Assembly (NCBI GenBank): GCA_964371865.1
Contig: CAYJOR010000110.1
Coordinates: 1 to 5,460, forward strand
Direction: 5' to 3'
From: CAYJAZ01 sp964371865
GTDB lineage: Bacteria; Desulfobacterota; Desulfovibrionia; Desulfovibrionales; Desulfovibrionaceae
Length of the DNA stretch: 5,460 bases
Of this stretch, positions 1 through 5,460 are shown piece by piece. How positions within the stretch are numbered: the stretch's first letter is position 1; each line of letters begins with the position of its first letter. The translations under genes and the position numbers were made by a program. The notes below the pieces were generated by a model. It did not search any database and was not told where the DNA came from. It was given only the letters and a program-made list of their open reading frames with translations.

Positions 1-27
1 CCGACCATCACATATATTTTATAGAAT

Positions 28-78
28 CCCAAGTTGCCCGCCCTTATACGGGGATGACGCTTGGGGCTTTACTTTTAG
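28..78 (+). terminator. Nested inverted repeat, possible terminator of an upstream gene or a palindromic intergenic repeat
   Basis: An outer arm CCCAAG (28-33) pairs with CTTGGG (60-65), and an inner arm CCCG (37-40) pairs with CGGG (49-52). The two are separated by 3 nt on the left and 7 nt on the right. A loosely T-rich stretch (CTTTACTTTT, 67-76) follows, so the structure could end transcription of a gene lying left of the window. The GC-rich core and the GGGATGACG-like flank also recall short palindromic intergenic repeats found in many copies in some genomes. The pairing is seen directly; the role is inferred. Confidence 0.35.
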
Positions 79-161
79 TTCATTTAGATGGCTCTTAACC
101 AAAGACAGGAGCAGTCACATTTTTTCAGTAAATTTACCTTGAAATCTCATCTAATACTGCT

Positions 162-276
162 GGTATAAACCTATTTATGGTAGTTCCGTATAAAATTTTC
201 TTATTATCAAAATAACATGCTTGTATTGTTAGATAATTCATACTAAGTTTTTATCTGCGCTAAATAGGTTTATATC
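162..276. repeat. 115-nt imperfect palindrome with perfect 14-bp terminal inverted repeats
   Basis: TATAAACCTATTTA (164-177) is the exact reverse complement of TAAATAGGTTTATA (261-274). The arms extend with G163:U275 and G162:C276 if transcribed. Further nested pairs lie between them: ATAAAA (190-195) with TTTTAT (249-254), then either CTTA (200-203) with TAAG (244-247) or ATTATC (203-208) with GATAAT (232-237), and TAACA (213-217) with TGTTA (227-231). The whole segment can fold into one long hairpin. The ends read TA-TAAACC and GGTTTA-TA, which would suit a small non-autonomous element with a TA target duplication, but a second copy would be needed to show mobility. No coding frame is evident in it. 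Confidence 0.5.
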
Positions 277-498
277 TATAAGTTATTATTTTATAAAATT
301 TGCTATTGCCTCGTTTTGTAAAACAATATATCCTATATTAAACTAAATAGTATTAACAAAATATGATTTTCCGCTTCTGACAAAGATAAATAAAAATGCT
401 TTGAAAGACTTCAACAAAACATAACTAACTGAAAAGCCTTTAAAATCTGACAGCAAAAGGACCGGAAAAACAGCTTTAACGATACAATCTAACCCAAA
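277..498. other. AT-rich non-coding region upstream of copA
   Basis: No credible gene is seen on either strand. The copA promoter is expected here, but none stands out. The best-spaced candidate is TTGCCT (306-311) and TATCCT (329-334) with a 17-nt spacer, each matching the sigma70 consensus at 4 of 6 positions. Two short AT-rich symmetric sites are visible: the perfect palindrome ATTTTATAAAAT (288-299), and GTTTT/AAAAC (313-317, 320-324), which overlaps the candidate promoter. I do not recognise a CueR, CsoR or CopY operator. An AAAGGA motif (456-461) is too far from any start codon to act as the copA ribosome binding site. Confidence 0.4.
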
Positions 499-2784
499 AT
501 GAGATTACTTATGTATACCGAACTTTATGCAATCACAGGAATGAATTGTGCCGCATGTGCTAGGCAAATTGAAAGAAAACTTTCAAAACTTGAAGGGATT
601 GACTCTGCGCTTGTAAACCTTGCAACTGAAAAACTTCGTGTTGAGTATAATCAAGAAAAAGTTAATGAATCTATAATCATAGAAGCAGTTACTAAAATTG
701 GTTTTTCTGCAAAAAAATGGAATCCAGACGAGGAAAATGTCGAACAAAATGAACAAAAGAAAGCTGAAAAAGAAAGTGCTCAAAAGATAAAGGTGTATCT
801 TTCAATTTTCTTTGCTCTACCATTGTTTTATATCGCAATGGCACCAATGGATTTTGTATTGAAATATATAGCCTTTCCATTTCCTGATTTTATCGACCCT
901 GCGCTTTATCCTTTACGCTACGCATTTGCTCAAGTTATCCTTGTTTTACCTGTAATGTGGATTGGTAAAAACTTCTATACTGGTGGATTTAAAGCAATTT
1001 ATCATAAAGCACCTAATATGGATTCACTTATTGCTGTTGGTACAAGTGCTGCTTTTATCTATAGTTTTTACTCACTTATTATGCTTATTCAGGGGGATAT
1101 GCACTTTTTACATCAGCTTTATTTTGAATCTGTTTCAGTTATTATTACTTTAATACTTGTTGGTAAATATTTTGAAGCTCTTGCACGCAAAAGAACCGGT
1201 GATGCCATTCGTTCACTTATGGATTTAAGTCCCAAAATGGCTTTAAAAGTTGATAATGATAATATTGAAAAAATTATCCCCCTCGAATTTGTTAAGATTG
1301 ACGACTACCTCCGTGTAAAACCCGGTGAACGTATTCCCGCTGATGGAATTGTAGTTTCCGGAGAAAGTCATGTCGATGAAAGCATGCTGACAGGTGAAAG
1401 TAAACCTATATTTAAAGATACAGGAAAACATCTTATCGGTGGTACTCTAAATACAAATGGTTCTTTTATTATGCAAGCGAAAAAACTAGGGAAAGACTCT
1501 ACCCTCTCTCAAATTATTCGACTTGTTGAAGAAGCGCAAGCAAAACGTCCAGAAATAGCAAAACTTGCGGATACAGTATCTGGTATTTTTGTTCAAGCTG
1601 TTTTTGCTCTTGCCTTACTTACGGGCTTAGCTTGGTTTTTCATGGGAGCAAATGCAAGTTTCATTTTACAAGTGTTTACCGCTGTTTTACTTATTGCTTG
1701 CCCTTGCGCTCTAGGTCTTGCCACTCCAACGGCTTTAATGGTTGGAATTGGAAAAGGTGCAGAACTTGGAGTTCTTATAAAAGGAGCAACTGCTCTTGAA
1801 GTTGCAAGCACTGCCGACACAATCGTTTTCGATAAAACAGGAACAATCACAGAAGGGAACTTTAAAGTCCAAGAATGCTATACATCTACAGACGATTACT
1901 CAAAAGAAACAGTTCTAGAGATTGCCGCTGCATTAGAAAGTAAATCTGAACATCCAATAGCCCATGCAATTTTGTCTGCTTATGAAGAAAGTAAAGTAAA
2001 TTCCGAAAGTGAACTTGCAAGCAAAATTGAAGACTTTAAAGCTGTTTCAGGATTAGGAATTGAAGCTAAAATAGATAATACTCTTTATAGTATTGGAAAT
2101 AAAAGATTTATAGAAGAAAAATCCAGTATCAATAAGAATCTTTTACAGTTTGCTGAAAAAGAAAGTGAACAAGGTCGAAGCCTTGTATTTTTAGCTAAAG
2201 ATGAAGTTTGTATAGCTCTTATTTCAGTTGCCGACACTCTTCAAGCAAATGCAAAATCTACTGTTGACGCTTTAGAGTCGATGAATATTTCAGTTATCAT
2301 GCTCACCGGTGACAACGCTAAAGTAGCAAATAGTATAGCGAAACAAGCAGGTATAAATAAAGTAATATCTGATGTACTTCCGCATGAAAAGGCAGAAGCT
2401 ATACGTAAATTGCAAGAGGAAGGAAAAAAAGTTATCATGGTTGGTGATGGGGTTAATGATGCCCCTGCTCTTGCCCTTGCAAATGTTGGCATCGCTATTG
2501 GTGGAGGAACCGACGTTGCTATCGAATCTGCTGATATGGTGCTTATGCAACATGATATAAAACTTGTTCTTACAGCACTTTCTCTTTCCAAAGCAACTCT
2601 TTCAAATATCAAGCAAAACCTATTTTGGGCATTTTGTTATAATATTCTATGTATCCCTGCGGCAGCGGGTATTCTCTATTTATTTGGCGGCCCTCTTCTA
2701 AATCCTGCTTTTGCTGCATTTGCTATGACTTTCAGCTCTTTCTCAGTAGTACTAAACGCACTAAGGTTAAAACGCTTTAAATAA
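499..2784 (+). CDS. copA: Cu(I)-exporting P1B-type ATPase CopA
   Basis: Inner-membrane pump that uses ATP to expel cuprous ions from the cytoplasm. The 761 residues are complete for a single-metal-domain copper ATPase. One N-terminal heavy-metal domain carries GMNCAAC (CxxC, residues 17-20). An acidic, lysine-rich linker (about 76-97) is followed by four membrane helices (about 98-117, 142-157, 175-197, 205-223). The actuator loop has TGES (298-301). Two helices follow, the second with the metal-binding CPC (401-403). The P and N domains show DKTGT with phosphorylated Asp445, SEHP (483-486), TGDN (603-606) and GDGVNDAPAL (649-658). The last two helices carry YN (714-715) and MxxSS (743-747). 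CPC, YN and MxxSS together mark Cu(I) specificity. The start is uncertain. No Shine-Dalgarno precedes 499, while the in-frame ATG at 511 has a weak GAG 7 nt upstream and leads straight into the metal domain, so it may be the real one. The 88-residue gene follows after 17 nt. Confidence 0.96.
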   Translation: MRLLMYTELYAITGMNCAACARQIERKLSKLEGIDSALVNLATEKLRVEYNQEKVNESIIIEAVTKIGFSAKKWNPDEENVEQNEQKKAEKESAQKIKVYLSIFFALPLFYIAMAPMDFVLKYIAFPFPDFIDPALYPLRYAFAQVILVLPVMWIGKNFYTGGFKAIYHKAPNMDSLIAVGTSAAFIYSFYSLIMLIQGDMHFLHQLYFESVSVIITLILVGKYFEALARKRTGDAIRSLMDLSPKMALKVDNDNIEKIIPLEFVKIDDYLRVKPGERIPADGIVVSGESHVDESMLTGESKPIFKDTGKHLIGGTLNTNGSFIMQAKKLGKDSTLSQIIRLVEEAQAKRPEIAKLADTVSGIFVQAVFALALLTGLAWFFMGANASFILQVFTAVLLIACPCALGLATPTALMVGIGKGAELGVLIKGATALEVASTADTIVFDKTGTITEGNFKVQECYTSTDDYSKETVLEIAAALESKSEHPIAHAILSAYEESKVNSESELASKIEDFKAVSGLGIEAKIDNTLYSIGNKRFIEEKSSINKNLLQFAEKESEQGRSLVFLAKDEVCIALISVADTLQANAKSTVDALESMNISVIMLTGDNAKVANSIAKQAGINKVISDVLPHEKAEAIRKLQEEGKKVIMVGDGVNDAPALALANVGIAIGGGTDVAIESADMVLMQHDIKLVLTALSLSKATLSNIKQNLFWAFCYNILCIPAAAGILYLFGGPLLNPAFAAFAMTFSSFSVVLNALRLKRFK

Positions 2785-2801
2785 AACAATAAGGGAATTC
2801 T

Positions 2802-3068
2802 ATGATTACTAAAGATTTAGCCTACTCTATCGAACAAGTGAGAGATTTTCTTAGTCAAATGGATAATGTTCTCCACAACGAGGAAAATTTATACAGATAT
2901 AAAAATGCTGAAATTTCTTTATCTGAAAAAAAATTTAATCATGAATCTGATATGCCTGTAACAAAATTCGCTCTACCACGTTCTTGTATGAATCTATCAG
3001 GAAACACCGAGGATATAAACGAATTCTATAAAAGCTTTATGATTAATCATATGACCATGGGCGGTTAA
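2802..3068 (+). CDS. Small protein of unknown function, second gene of the copA operon
   Basis: I do not recognise a family for this 88-residue protein. AAGGG (2791-2795) sits 6 nt before the ATG and makes a good ribosome binding site. Only 17 nt separate it from the copA stop, with no terminator between them, so co-transcription with copA is likely. The sequence has no signal peptide or membrane segment and looks cytoplasmic. An amphipathic helical N-terminal half (about 1-45) is followed by a polar, proline-containing segment. The single cysteine is in SCM (61-63), and the tail INHMTMGG has M80, H83, M84 and M86. Cys, Met and His are Cu(I) ligands, so a copper-handling role is possible, but this is inferred only from position and composition and it has no CxxC motif. 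The next downstream element is a small insertion, then the operon terminator. Confidence 0.75.
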   Translation: MITKDLAYSIEQVRDFLSQMDNVLHNEENLYRYKNAEISLSEKKFNHESDMPVTKFALPRSCMNLSGNTEDINEFYKSFMINHMTMGG

Positions 3069-3102
3069 TTTTAGAAATTCTTCAATAAAAAAATTATATC
3101 TA

Positions 3103-3248
3103 GGTGCTGTCGTCAAATTCAAAGATTTTGTGGAATTTTCAATTAAAAGTGAGTTTTTATGAGGTGCAGTGTATTAAAAATATACATAAAGCGAATAGAA
3201 AATCATCTTTTGGGCAGAAAACACGCAAAAGAATGAATTTGACGGCAC
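3103..3248. mobile_element. 146-bp MITE-like element with inverted ends and 6-bp target site duplication
   Basis: The left end reads GGTGCTGTCGTCAAATTCA (3103-3121). The right end, read inward on the other strand, is GTGCCGTCAAATTCA (3248 back to 3234). The inner 14 positions of the arms (3108-3121 against 3234-3247) match at 13. The outer GTGC also matches if a 3-nt insertion is allowed on the left. The direct repeat TATCTA flanks the element exactly (3097-3102 and 3249-3254), as expected for a target duplication. Inside there is no transposase, only AT-rich sequence and a small central hairpin (TGTAT 3170-3174, ATACA 3182-3186). The likeliest reading is a non-autonomous element moved by a related insertion sequence elsewhere in the genome. 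The parent family is not identified. Confidence 0.7.
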
Positions 3249-3253
3249 TATCT

Positions 3254-3297
3254 AAAGGATACTTACTCTTATTATTAAGTAAGTATCCTTTTTTTTT
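3254..3297 (+). terminator. Strong intrinsic terminator of the copA operon
   Basis: A perfect stem, AAGGATACTTACT (3255-3267) with AGTAAGTATCCTT (3278-3290), is extended by A3254:T3291. The loop is 10 nt, and an uninterrupted T run (3289-3297) forms the 3' edge of the stem and the U-tract. This is textbook Rho-independent architecture on the + strand. It closes the copper operon and isolates it from the AOR gene. The left arm directly abuts the right copy of the TATCTA duplication of the 146-bp insertion. Confidence 0.92.
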
Positions 3298-3408
3298 ATT
3301 TTTTAGAAGTGTCGTAATAAAACAATAATATACTAAAAGTCATAATTTATATTTTTACACTTTTCAATTAAGTAAAATAAAACATATATATAAACTACAA
3401 ATAGCCTA

Positions 3409-3437
3409 TTGACACAATAAATATGAAATGCTATTTT
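3409..3437 (+). promoter_or_regulatory. Sigma70-type promoter of the AOR transcription unit
   Basis: TTGACA (3409-3414) is a perfect -35 box. It is followed after exactly 17 nt by TATTTT (3432-3437), which fits -10 at four of six positions. Transcription would begin near 3441-3445, right at the 5' edge of the predicted aptamer, giving a leader of about 155 nt before the ATG at 3600. It lies downstream of the copA operon terminator, so the AOR gene has its own transcript. Confidence 0.7.
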
Positions 3438-3440
3438 ACT

Positions 3441-3521
3441 GCCAATCCGAGCTTAATAGTGGTGGTATTAAGCCTATGGGTATCGACCGTTCATTCGTTG
3501 CCTCCCCCCAAATTGGAAAGG
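3441..3521 (+). ncRNA. Moco/Tuco-like riboswitch aptamer in the AOR leader
   Basis: A closing stem CCAAT (3442-3446) with ATTGG (3512-3516) encloses two hairpins. The first is a perfect 8-bp stem, GCTTAATA (3451-3458) with TATTAAGC (3466-3473), capped by GTGGTGG. The second stacks GGG (3478-3480) on CCC (3504-3506) and CGAC (3484-3487) on GTTG (3497-3500), with a 3x3 internal loop. The segments GCCTCCC (3500-3506) and TGGAAAGG (3514-3521), a few nt apart in this order, match what I recall of the 3' core of the E. coli moaA Moco riboswitch. The compact two-arm form fits the variant proposed to sense the tungsten cofactor (Tuco), which lacks one stem of the Moco form. The next gene encodes a tungsten-pterin enzyme, which supports this. 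Pairing is seen; the family assignment rests on memory and context. Confidence 0.68.
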
Positions 3522-3571
3522 ATTTGTTGTTGCTTTTCTTGCAGACAAATCTATTTTTTGTCTGCTTCTTT
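3521..3571 (+). promoter_or_regulatory. Expression platform: overlapping antiterminator and terminator hairpins
   Basis: Terminator: GCAGACAAA (3541-3549) pairs perfectly with TTTGTCTGC (3557-3565) around a 7-nt loop, followed by TTCTTT (3566-3571), a short and imperfect U-tract. Antiterminator: GATTTGTT (3521-3528) pairs with GACAAATC (3544-3551), and after a 2-nt bulge TGC (3531-3533) pairs with GCA (3541-3543). Both use 3541-3549, so only one can form. The antiterminator also uses G3521, the last base of the aptamer core, linking ligand binding to the choice. This is the usual layout of a transcriptional riboswitch. The topology suggests that a folded aptamer favours termination, but the polarity is not settled by sequence. 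Confidence 0.6.
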
Positions 3572-3599
3572 ACAGTATATTATTATTTTGGGAGGTCTT

Positions 3600-5393
3600 A
3601 TGGCTACTGCATACAAAGGTAAAATTGCGAGAATTAACCTTACAACTAAAGAAATTAAATCTGAAAATCTTGATATTGAAACAGCAAAAAAATTCATCGG
3701 TGGACGTGGCTTAGCTACAAAAATCCTTTATGATGAAGGCGTTGCAAAAGTAGACCCGCTCTCAAGCGAAAACAAACTTATCTATATGACAGGTCCATCA
3801 ACAGGAACTGCATCTCCAACTGCTGGCAGATACATGGTTGTTACTAAGTCTCCACTTACAGGCATGATTGCATCTTCTAACTCCGGCGGTATCTGGGGAG
3901 CGAAGTTAAAATATGCTGGTTGGGATGGAATTATCGTAGAAGGTAAGTCAGAAACTCCTGTATACATCAATATCCATGACGATATCATTAAAATTCTTCC
4001 TGCTGAAGAATATGTTGGTATGCTATCCGAAGAAATTGACGAAAAACTTAAAGAAGTTCACGCAAAAGCATCAGTTCTAAACATTGGACCAGCCGGAGAA
4101 AATCAATCTTTACTCGCTTGCATCATGAACGATAAAGACAGAGCTGCCGGAAGAAGTGGTGTTGGTGCTGTTATGGGAAGCAAAAACCTTAAAGCAATCA
4201 CTGTTTCAGCAAGCACTGTAAAAGTTGAACCACACAATGAAGAAGCTTTAAAAGAAGCGAACAAAGAAGCTTTAGCTATGCTTAAAGCTCATCCAGTTAC
4301 TGGTGAAGGCCTTGGCGCATACGGAACTGCTGTTTTAGTAAACATTGTCAATGGTGTGGGTGCATTCCCAACAAACAACTGGAACGGTTCTTACTCTGAT
4401 TTTGCTGATAATATTTCAGGCGAAGCTCTTAAAACAAATCATATTGTAAAACAAGGCTTCTGCCACCGTTGCCCAATTGGTTGTGGTAGAGTTATTGATC
4501 TAAAAGGTAAAATCGTTGGCGGACCAGAATACGAAGTACTTTGGGCTTACGGCGGAAGCTGTGGCGTTGATGACTTAGTTGCTATCAATGAAGCTAACTT
4601 CTGGTGTAATGAATACGGCTTAGATGCTATTTCAACTCCTTGCACCATCGCAGCAGCTATGGAACTTTACACAATGGGCGCAATTAAAGAAGAAGAGTGT
4701 GATGGCATTCCTCTAAGCTTCGGTTCAGCTGAAGCAATTGTTGAGTGGACAAAACGTATGGGCGAAGGCAAAATCCCTCTTGCTAAACTTATGGCAGACG
4801 GTAGCTACAGACTTTGCGAACACTACGGCCATCCAGAAGTATCAATGAGCGTGAAAAAACAAGAACTTCCTGCTTACGATGCTCGTGCAATTCAAGGTAT
4901 TGGATTAACCTACGCTACTTCAAACCGTGGCGGATGTCACGTTCGTGGTTATGTAATTTCTCCTGAAGTACTAGGTATTCCTGAGCAACTAGACAGAACC
5001 GCTACAGACGGAAAAGCTTTCTGGGTAAAAATCTTCCAAGATTTAACCGCTTCAATTGATAGTATGGGCGTTTGCTTATTCTCATCATTTGCACTTGGTG
5101 CACCACAATATGCTTCTCTACTTAACGCTGCAATCGGTACTGAATATACTCCTGAACAACTTATCGAAGTTGGCGAACGTATCTACAATATCGAACGTAT
5201 GTTCAACCAAGAAGCAGGCATGAAACCTGAAGATGATAAACTTCCAAAACGTCTTCTTGAAACTCCTGTTGCAAATGGTCCATCAGAAGGTATGACTTCA
5301 AAACTAGATGTAACACTTCCTGAATACTACAAAGAACGCGGTTGGGTAAACGCATTCCCTACCGAAGAAACAAAAGCTAGATTAGGTTTATAA
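3600..5393 (+). CDS. aor: Tungsten-containing aldehyde:ferredoxin oxidoreductase (AOR)
   Basis: Cytoplasmic enzyme that oxidises aldehydes to carboxylic acids and passes electrons to ferredoxin, using a tungsten bis-pyranopterin cofactor and one [4Fe-4S] cluster. The 597 residues are close to the roughly 605 usual for the family. The N-terminal domain (about 1-205) has the family hallmarks GGRGLATKIL (34-43), TGPSTGT (64-70), GRYMVVTKSPLTG (76-88), SNSGGIWG (93-100) and AAGRSGVGAVMGSKNLKA (182-199). Cluster ligands are Cys288, Cys291 and Cys295 (CxxCxxxC) with Cys492 as the fourth. Glu312 (GGPEYE) and His447 (GGCH) line up with active-site residues I recall as Glu313 and His448 of Pyrococcus furiosus AOR. 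GLDAIST (340-346) is also typical. The start is set by GGGAGG (3590-3595) 4 nt before the ATG and by the family-like MATAYKGKIARINL. The frame is open back to an ATG at 3423, but those 59 codons are leader RNA. The physiological aldehyde is unknown, and no ferredoxin or pterin gene is visible before the window ends. Confidence 0.95.
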   Translation: MATAYKGKIARINLTTKEIKSENLDIETAKKFIGGRGLATKILYDEGVAKVDPLSSENKLIYMTGPSTGTASPTAGRYMVVTKSPLTGMIASSNSGGIWGAKLKYAGWDGIIVEGKSETPVYINIHDDIIKILPAEEYVGMLSEEIDEKLKEVHAKASVLNIGPAGENQSLLACIMNDKDRAAGRSGVGAVMGSKNLKAITVSASTVKVEPHNEEALKEANKEALAMLKAHPVTGEGLGAYGTAVLVNIVNGVGAFPTNNWNGSYSDFADNISGEALKTNHIVKQGFCHRCPIGCGRVIDLKGKIVGGPEYEVLWAYGGSCGVDDLVAINEANFWCNEYGLDAISTPCTIAAAMELYTMGAIKEEECDGIPLSFGSAEAIVEWTKRMGEGKIPLAKLMADGSYRLCEHYGHPEVSMSVKKQELPAYDARAIQGIGLTYATSNRGGCHVRGYVISPEVLGIPEQLDRTATDGKAFWVKIFQDLTASIDSMGVCLFSSFALGAPQYASLLNAAIGTEYTPEQLIEVGERIYNIERMFNQEAGMKPEDDKLPKRLLETPVANGPSEGMTSKLDVTLPEYYKERGWVNAFPTEETKARLGL

Positions 5394-5410
5394 GCTTTAA
5401 TATAAGTTTT

Positions 5411-5460
<50 letters not shown>

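Noticed and set aside
3..98. A frame open from the left edge to a TAA at 96-98 (31 residues, with VARPYTGM in the middle) that could be the C-terminus of an upstream gene.
   Set aside because: It runs straight through the nested inverted repeat, another frame is also open to about 143, and a third stops at 22-24. Nothing in the 31 residues identifies a family, so it is not called as a gene.
399..427. Possible copA promoter with TTGAAA (401-406) as -35.
   Set aside because: No acceptable -10 box lies at 16-18 nt spacing, so it is not reported.
1593..2612. Long minus-strand frames inside copA (1593-1850 and 2241-2612).
   Set aside because: They are antisense shadows of conserved copA domains (CPC/DKTGT and GDGVND regions), with no start signals or family features of their own.
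3104..3328. A 74-codon + strand frame starting at GTG.
   Set aside because: It begins at the second base of the mobile element, crosses its right end and the whole terminator hairpin, has no Shine-Dalgarno and a low-complexity tail. It is chance reading of non-coding DNA.
3307..3362. Inverted repeat AAGTGT (3307-3312) and ACACTT (3357-3362) upstream of the AOR promoter.
   Set aside because: Six bp with a 44-nt gap in AT-rich DNA is expected by chance; it is too weak for an operator call.

Overview
The window reads as a piece of the chromosome of an AT-rich anaerobic bacterium. The best clue is a gene for a tungsten-pterin aldehyde:ferredoxin oxidoreductase (AOR), preceded by a leader that resembles the molybdenum/tungsten cofactor (Moco/Tuco) riboswitch. 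AOR enzymes are oxygen-sensitive and found mainly in strict anaerobes such as sulfate reducers, clostridia and archaea. Shine-Dalgarno sites, a sigma70-like promoter and hairpin-plus-U-tract terminators make it bacterial. I cannot name the genus from the sequence.

Layout, left to right, all genes on the + strand. Positions 1-498 hold no gene I can support. They contain a terminator-like nested inverted repeat (28-65) and a 115-nt imperfect palindrome with perfect 14-bp ends (162-276), then AT-rich sequence where the copA promoter must lie. Next is copA (499-2784), a complete Cu(I)-exporting P1B-type ATPase. After a 17-nt gap and a good ribosome binding site comes an 88-residue protein of unknown family (2802-3068), probably co-transcribed with copA. 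A 146-bp transposase-less insertion with inverted ends and a 6-bp target duplication (3103-3248) has landed between that gene and the strong intrinsic terminator (3254-3297) that ends the copper operon.

The second transcription unit starts from a near-consensus promoter (3409-3437). It runs through a roughly 155-nt leader made of a Moco/Tuco-like aptamer (about 3441-3521) and two mutually exclusive hairpins, an antiterminator (3521-3551) and a terminator (3541-3571). It then enters the AOR gene (3600-5393), whose ribosome binding site and family N-terminus fix the start at 3600, not at the upstream ATG at 3423. The window ends in 48 consecutive G residues, most likely a sequencing or assembly artefact.

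The two units look functionally independent: copper efflux on the left, and tungsten-dependent aldehyde oxidation under cofactor-responsive control on the right. The most interesting parts are the compact riboswitch with its overlapping switch hairpins, the 146-bp mobile element, and the unidentified copA partner protein.
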